Shown here piece by piece: positions 57,446-64,000 of a stretch of 64,000 nt of DNA (its first letter is position 1; each line of letters opens with the position of its first letter). Location of the stretch: assembly GCA_002778195.1 (NCBI GenBank), contig PCDI01000009.1, positions 894,725-958,724 of the forward strand, read 5' to 3'. A program made the position numbers and the translations under genes. Source of the stretch: Raffaelea ambrosiae. Its lineage: Eukaryota > Ascomycota > Sordariomycetes > Ophiostomatales > Ophiostomataceae. A model generated the notes under the pieces. The model saw nothing but the letters and a program-made list of their open reading frames with translations. It ran no database searches and was not told where the DNA came from.

Positions 57446-59493
57446 ATGGCTGCTATGTAAGTGCTTGCGCGCGCCCCTCTTCTCCCCTTTCTGCAAAGCT
57501 GTGAAGCTGTGAAGCTGTTGAGCTGTAGCTCGGCTCTCCCTCAACACGACTTCACTGGCATTAGCAGATACGGCCGTGCCGAGCAAGGACCCCTGACAAA
57601 CTGACTTTCTTGCCTCCACTAGTGAGAGCTTCGACAACATCTATTTGGACCTGTCCAAGGAGAGCGGAAAATGTCGGTTCGCCGAGACAGGTCTGGGATG
57701 GAAACCATCAGGCGGCGGCGAGGCCTTCACATTGGACCAGAGTAACATTGGGGCCGCCCAATGGAGTCGAGCGGCCAAGGGATACGAGGTGAAGATTCAG
57801 CAGCGCAATTCAGGGATTTTGCAGCTGGACGGATTTCAACAAGAGGTTTGTGGATGCGAGAAAAGACGGGGACATGAAGACAAGAAAAGTGAATATGGCT
57901 GACCTCCCACCTCTCAGGACTACGAACGCCTCAACAAAGTCTTCAAGAACTGGTACAGCCACAACCTGGAAAACAAAGAGCACTCTGTGCGCGGATGGAA
58001 CTGGGGCAAGGCCGAGTTTAGCAAATCCGAGCTCGTCTTCAACGTGCAAAACCGGCCGGCTTTCGAGATCCCCTACTCGGAAATCTCCAACACCAACCTG
58101 GCGGGGCGGAATGAAATATCGGTTGATTTCGCCGTCGGCGAGGACGCCAAGCCGACCAACGGCAAGGGCCCTGTCAAGGGCCACCGCGCAGCTGCCGGCA
58201 AGGACCAGCTTATGGAGATGCGCTTCTACATCCCGGGCACGACCACGACCAAGAAGGAGGCCGACGGTGACGAGGACGGCAGCGACGCCGAGGAGGAGAA
58301 GAACGCCGTCAACCTGTTCTACGAGACACTCATGGACAAGGCCGAGATTGGCGAGTCGGCCGGTGACACCATTGCCACCTTTATGGATGTTTTGCACCTG
58401 ACGCCGAGGTACATTCTCTATTTTCTTTTTCTTTCTTTTCTTTCTCTTCTTTCTTTTGTGTCCTTCCAATCTTTTCTCGTTTTTCTTCTGTACTGGCTCC
58501 TTTGCTAACCCCTTCCCCCCCAGAGGTCGTTTCGACATCGACATGTACGTCTCGTCGTTCCGTCTGCGCGGCAAAACATACGACTACAAGATCCAATACG
58601 ACGCCATCAAGAAATTTATGTTCCTTCCCAAGCCCGACGAAATGCACTTTATGCTCTGTGTTGGCCTCGACCCGCCCCTGCGCCAGGGCCAGACCCGGTA
58701 CCCGTTCGTGGTCATGCAGTTCAAGCGCGACGAGGAGGTCACTCTGGACCTCAACCTGCCGGAGGAGGAGCTGCAGGGCAAATACAAGGACAAGCTGCAG
58801 GCCCACTACGAGCAGCCGCTCCACCAGGTGGTAACCTACATCTTCAAGGGCCTGGCTGGCAAGAAAGTCACGGCGCCTGCCAAGGACTTTATCACGCACC
58901 GCCAGCAGCCCGGTATCAAGTGCTCGATCAAGGCGAGCGAGGGCTTCCTGTACTGCCTGGAGAAGGCGTTCATGTTTGTGCCCAAGCCGGCGACTTACAT
59001 TTCGTACGAACAGACACAGTCGGTGACCTTTAGTCGAGTCGGCGGCGCAGTCTCGACCCTCTCGACCTTTGACATTACTGTGCACATGAAGAACGGCGCC
59101 GGATCATCGCAGTTCAGCAACATCAGCCGAGAGGACCTCAAGGCGCTGGAAGACTTCTTCAAGCTGAAGGGTCTGCGTGTTAAGAACGAGATCGACGAGG
59201 AGTCCAACATGATGGCTGCGGCGCTCCGCGACCAGGCCATGGACAGTTCGGACGACGAGGTCGCCAACAAGGCAGACCGTGGCTCGGCCGACGAGGACGA
59301 GGAGAGCGTGGACGAGGACTTCCAGGCCGAGTCTGAAAGTGATGTGGCCGAGGAGTACGACTCGAACCACGAGAGCTCCGGGTCTGGTAGTGGGTCAGAC
59401 GACGAGAGCGACGTGGACAACGAGGTGGACGATGACGATCTCGACGAAGAAGCGGAGGAGGAGGAGCGGCCAAAGAAGAAGAAGCGGACATGA
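57446..59493 (+). CDS. POB3: FACT complex subunit Pob3 (SSRP1 family)
   Basis: Four exons: 57446-57456, 57623-57845, 57918-58408 and 58524-59493, 564 residues. The first exon is only 11 nt (ATGGCTGCTAT) and splices to give MAAIESFDNIYLDLSKESGK. Domains in order: Pob3 N-terminal dimerisation domain with Spt16 (1-110); the structure-recognition PH modules (VRGWNWGKAEF, FEIPYSEISNTNL, FDIDMYVSSFRLRGKTYDY, YPFVVMQFKRDEEVTL); the middle double-PH domain (HRQQPGIKCSIKASEGFLY to FFKLKGLRVKNE); and a long acidic tail ending PKKKKRT, a basic nuclear signal. As in other fungi the HMG box of animal SSRP1 is absent, a role taken by a separate Nhp6-type protein. FACT loosens and rebuilds nucleosomes during transcription and replication. 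Intron 3 is pyrimidine-rich. Confidence 0.96.
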
Positions 59494-60826
59494 GGAGGAG
59501 GAGGATGGTGACGGGGGGCGAGAGGAGGTACTAATTGACGGAAGCCTGGGGTTCTTTTTTTCCATTTGGGGCACCCGTCTACGAATCTGCATTCTGGGTA
59601 ATTGTGCGTCCTGTATCTGGTTCTGTTCTTTTGTTCTTTGTATGTGATTCTTGTAAGATACGGGCCTGGCTTTCTTGCGAATTCCAGTTCGTACTGTTGG
59701 ACGGCGTTCGGTCCATGTCCTTTTTCAAAGAAAAGAAGAAATTTTTGTGGCAAGGGAGAAAGCTCCTCCCTACGGGGGGGTTGGGAAAAAAGGCCCCGTC
59801 CCCTGCAAGCTACTTAGGTAGCAATAGGAAATAAGGTGTCGCAAGGTGACTTTTGTGAATCTGCGTGTCTGCGTGTCTGCCTGTGGAGGAAGGCACGTGA
59901 GGGGTACCACAAAGAAGGGTCTGGGCGTCAGGCTGCCGCTAACTAGTTAAGACGAGCTTTTCGCCCAGTGCGGGGCGCCCTGCTCCTTGTGCCCGCTGCC
60001 ACTGCCCGCTGCCACTGTCCGCTGCCAGGCGGGAAATAGTTGCCTGTGTAATGTACATAGTAACTAATGTGTGTGCTCTTTTTACCCCACCAAACAGGTC
60101 ATATCTATCCCGCCAAGCAACCAGCCAACTGGTAAAAAATAAAAAATAAAAAATAAATGCTAAATTATGTGAATATAAAAAAAATTAGAAGGTGCCCAAA
60201 AAATTATACCAAAAACTCGAAAAAAAAAAGAGGGAAGGAGCCACCGCCACCACCACCAACCAACCAACCAACGTCCAACTAGCCAGCAGAATCTCTGAGA
60301 TAACCCCTCGAGTGTTTTTGCTTCCTCCGGCCGCAAACAAAGAACAGACAGCTACCCTTGGGGTTCATTGTCCCTGCAACGACCGCATCGTGCCTTTGCT
60401 TGCCTGAACTCTGCCCCACCTATCTGGCAAGAACCGAGGTGAGTGTCCTGTTTGGAGGAGAGCGTGTTTGGGTGTGTGTTTGCTGGCCTGCTTGCCGTGG
60501 TTGGGTGCCGGCATTCTGCCGACTTCTCTGCTGTTCTCTTTGCCTGGCTTGCTTCTCTCTCTGCCGCTCCCTTCTCCTGCATCCGCCTCTTGGCCATGTT
60601 CTGACCTCTTTCCCCCGGAAGCCAGACCATTTCTCGCTTTCCCTGCCGTCCGCTCACGACGTCCGCCCAGCACAGCGAAGACCGAACAGCGTCCGAACGA
60701 GCAGACAGACAGGAAACGACGAGAACGACGAGAACGACGAGAAAAGAGCAACAGTCCGCACACCCCCTCCCGAGAACATCCCATTCCCTAGCTCTAGGCA
60801 TGTTTCTTCCATAGCAGAAGCACACG

Positions 60827-60875
<49 letters not shown>

Positions 60876-61220
60876 TGCCACGCCCTTCGCCATCCTCACC
60901 CACGTCACCACGTCGAGAGCAGCACCTCGAGTTTTCAGATATCTGCCATCCCCCCTCCCCGGTGACCAGCCCTCTCGGCGCTCTCACCCGTGCGAGTCGA
61001 CACCGCCTTTAGCGGAAGACGGCATGCTGGAGGCACCGTGCACCACCACAACAGAGCTGCCTCCGACGTAAAGCAGCTGTTGCTCGTCTTTTTCTTCTTC
61101 GCCCCCGTTGCATTTTCACTCTGGGCATAGCCCGAAGGAGTTTCTCTTTATTTTTTGCCAGTTGCTCGACCCGGCGTGTGCATCAGGACAGGCCGCGGAC
61201 GACGACGACGATCTGCAACG
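59494..61220. other. intergenic, POB3 3' side and LOS1 leader
   Basis: About 1.7 kb. It has repeated CGCTGCCACTG words at 59995-60028, an AAAAATAAAAAATAA run at 60136-60157, CCAAC repeats at 60260-60273, three AACGACGAG repeats at 60716-60740 and a (CT)n run at 60829-60872. No gene found; the second half is CT-rich and probably transcribed leader for LOS1 (inference). Confidence 0.5.
60829..60872. repeat. (CT)n microsatellite
   Basis: Forty-four bases of uninterrupted CT dinucleotide, about 350 bases before the LOS1 start codon. Confidence 0.9.
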
Positions 61221-64000
61221 ATGGACGGCCAGGTGCGTAGTTCTGCTCTCTTTGCGTTCTCTTGTGCTCTCTTGCGTCTTTCTTGGCCTGCCAGGCATAG
61301 CCCTTCCTGGGCTGTCTCCTGTCCTTGGTGCCCCTCAGCTGACTCCGCTCCTCCCCCATCAGATCGAAAAGGCCATCGAGATCGTATGGAACCCGACCGC
61401 CGATCAGACGCTGAAGAGCCAGGCCTTTGAGTATCTCAACCAGCTCCGCGCAGACCCCACGGCATGGCAGATCTGTGCCTCCCTCTTCACGCGGTCTCCG
61501 CGGAGCACCGAGGTCGTGCGGTTGGTGTCCCTCGAGATCGTGAACAATGCCGTGCAGACGCAGGCCCTCGACGCCCATAGCCTTTCGTTCCTCAAGAACA
61601 CCCTGTTCGAGTACATCCAGCGGACCTACGGCGGCAGCGGCGAGCCGGACGCCCAGATCGACCCGCCGGCCCTGCAGAACAAGCTGGCCCAGACCTTCAC
61701 CGTGCTCTTTGTCTACTGCTACAAGGAGGGCTGGGAGACGTTCATCGACGACTTCCTGGCCCTGACCAGCACGCCCAACGGCGGCGGCCGCCCCGACAAC
61801 ATGGCCGGCGTCGTGCTGTACCTGCGCATGCTGGGCTCGGTGCACGACGAGATCGCCGACGTGATGCTGACGCGCCAGTCCGCCGACGTCAAGCGCAACA
61901 ACAACCTCAAGGACCTGGTCCGCGACCGCGACATGCACAAGATTGCCCGCTCGTGGCAGCAGCTTCTGCTGCAGTACTCGAACCAGAGCGACTACATTGT
62001 CGAGCTGACTCTCAAGACCATGGGCAAGTGGGTCAGCTGGATCGACATCTCGCTCGTCATCAACCAGGACATGCTCAACCTGCTCTTCCCGCTCGTCGGC
62101 CGCACCAACCCGACCGGCGGCGAGGACAAGGTGCGCGACGCCGCCATCGACACCATCACCGAGGTCGTGTCCAAGAAGATGAAGCCGGCGGACAAGATCG
62201 AGCTGATCGCCTTTCTGAACCTGCGCGAGATGGTCGCCCAGCTCGTCGCCAGCTCCGCCCTCAACGAGTTCCAGAAGACGCCCAAGTACGACACCGACCT
62301 GGCCGAGGCCGTGGCCAAGCTCGTCAACGCCACCATGGCCGACATTGTCCGCGTGCTGGACGACGCCAGCGTCGACGCCAGCGTGCGCGCCCGTGCCGAG
62401 CCGCTGCTGCACGACTTCCTGCCCCTGCTGCTGCGCTTCTTCTCGGACGAGTACGACGAGGTCTGCTCTACGGTCATCCCGGCCCTCACCGACCTCCTGA
62501 CCTTCTTGCGCAAGGTGCCCAACCTCCCGCCGTCGTACCGGGAGATGCTGGCGCCGATCCTGAATGCCGTCGTGGCCAAGATGCGATATGACGAGACGAC
62601 CAACTGGGGCAACAAGGAGGAGCAGACGGACGAGGTCGAGTTCCAGGACCTGCGCAAGCTGCTGCAGAACCTGCAGAAGAGCATCGCGGCCGTGGACCAG
62701 GACCTGTACATCGACGTGCTGAGCAACCTGATTGCCAACACCTTCCAGACGCTCGACCACCAGGGCGCGGCCATGGACTGGCGCGACGTCGACCTGGCCC
62801 TGCACGAGCTCGATCTCTTCGGCGAGCTGTCGCTGCCCAACCAGGGCCTGTCGCAGAAGAACAAGCCGTCGACGGCGGCTGCGGAGCGCATGGTGGCCCT
62901 CATGCGCAAGATGCTCGAGTCGGGCATCGCCGACTTCCCGCACCCGGCTATCCTGCTGCAGTACATGGAGATCTGCAGCCGGTACTGCCTATTTTTCGAG
63001 ACGCACCAGGAGTACATCCCCCGCGTGCTGGAGAACTTTGTGCGGCTCACACACCACGACCACCCGCGCATCCGCATCCGGTCGTGGTACCTGTTCCACC
63101 GCGTGGTGCGGCAGCTCCGCTCGCAGGTGGGCAACGTTGCCGAGACGATTATCCAGTCCATCAGCGACCTGCTGCCGATCCGGGCCGAGGTATCCAACGA
63201 AGAAGCCTCGGACGACATGTCGTCGGACGAGACGGACCACTCGGCCGATGCGCTCTTCAATGGCCAGCTCTACCTGTTCGAGGCCGTGGGCTGCGTGTCG
63301 TCGACGCAGGCCACGCCAGCCGACAAGCAGGCGCTGTATGCGCGATCGGTTATGGACCCGCTGTTTGTCGACATGGAGCACCACCTGCCGCGGGCCAAGG
63401 CCGGCGATGCGCAGGCCATCCTGCAGATCCATCATATCATCATGGCTCTGGGCACACTGGCGTACGGCTTCTCCGACTATCAGATTGGGGGCTCCAGCCA
63501 GGGCAGCGGCGGGGCCAGTGCCAGCAACCGGCCAGTGCCGGACGAGGCGATCTCAGCCGAGTTCTCGCGGGCGTCCAAGGCAATCTTGATTGCGCTGGGC
63601 GAGCTCAACGCCAACTCGGAGATCCGGGCAGCGTGCCGGTCGGCGTTTTCGCGGCTGCTGGGCGTTATGGGCGTGGCTGTGCTGCCGCAGCTGCCGCAGT
63701 GGATCGAGGGCCTGCTGTCGCAGACGTCCTCCAAGGACGAGATGGCCTTTTTCCTGCGGCTGTTGGAGCAGGTGGTCTACAACTTCAAGGGCCAGATCTA
63801 CAACGTGCTCAACATGCTGTTGACACCGCTGCTGCAAAGGGTGCTGGGCGGGCTGTCGGAGCCGATTTCGGGCACGGACGACGAGATCCAGCTGGCCGAG
63901 CTGCGGCGGGAGTACCTGACGTTCCTGCAGATCATCCTGACCAACCAGCTGGAGGGCGTGCTGGTCAGCGAGACGAACCAGAACTTTTTCGAGACGATGA
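61221..64000 (+). CDS. LOS1: exportin-T / Los1 tRNA export receptor, 3' end outside window
   Basis: Exon 1 is 61221-61232 (12 nt, MDGQ); the intron 61233-61362 has GTGCGT and CATCAG; exon 2 runs from 61363 to the window edge, about 883 residues seen. Los1 is a karyopherin-beta that binds mature tRNA with Ran-GTP in the nucleus and carries it to the cytoplasm. The start IEKAIEIVWNPTADQTLKSQ is the importin-beta N-terminal HEAT pair typical of exportin-T. FLKNTLFEYIQRTY, LAQTFTVLFVYCYKEGWETF and LYLRMLGSVHDEIADVML are further family blocks, and helical HEAT repeats continue throughout. SNEEASDDMSSDETDHS is an acidic loop near residue 660. The missing part should be roughly the last 150-200 residues, judging from usual family length. 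Confidence 0.93.

Overview
This window is nuclear DNA of a filamentous ascomycete (Pezizomycotina, most likely Sordariomycetes). The evidence is short GT-AG introns with CTAAC/CTGAC-type branch sites, strong G/C preference at third codon positions, long intergenic stretches with CT-rich leaders, and a gene set (MED15 with polyglutamine, Whi5-type G1/S repressor, POB3 without HMG box, NRDE2, Los1, M18 aminopeptidase, Slp1) that fits this group. The genus is not determinable from what I can see. No tRNA, 5S rRNA, CRISPR array or intact transposon was recognised. All intron calls are by eye from splice signals and reading-frame closure.

Layout. 1-1309 (-): N-terminal part of a SUN-like ER/nuclear-envelope protein (SLP1), cut by the window edge. 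3221-7025 (-): CLC-type chloride/proton exchanger with two introns made of a repeated CGCTTCGCTCG-containing unit. 8768-12943 (+): NRDE2, divergent from the CLC gene across a region with a 42-44 bp tandem repeat. 13452-14162 (-): Cys-rich hypothetical protein. 15649-17479 (-): M18 aspartyl aminopeptidase with a possible mitochondrial presequence. 17.5-23.4 kb: a less conserved island holding a permease-like relic, a stand-alone caspase-like gene (19575-20761, -) of lower GC, and a decayed unknown gene (22233-23366, +). 24273-26175 (+) and 26873-29830 (-): a convergent pair, a secreted tannase/feruloyl esterase and a GH78 alpha-L-rhamnosidase, separated by a GAA tract. 29.8-43.1 kb: 13 kb without a supportable gene, ending in a CT-rich probable MED15 leader that contains a 115-bp direct duplication. 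43155-49073 (+): MED15. 51933-53776 (+): Whi5/Nrm1-like repressor, whose single intron carries the same repeat family as the CLC introns. 55154-56248 (-): hypothetical protein. 57446-59493 (+): POB3. 61221-64000 (+): LOS1/exportin-T, cut by the window edge.

Functionally most of the window is housekeeping: transcription (MED15, FACT), the G1/S switch, nuclear RNA surveillance, tRNA export, vacuolar ion balance and peptide turnover. The tannase and rhamnosidase may act on the same plant phenolic glycosides, one outside and one inside the cell (inference). The most unusual signal is a family of repetitive, same-orientation intron sequences shared by unrelated genes. It resembles an introner-like element family and is the best candidate here for something not yet described.
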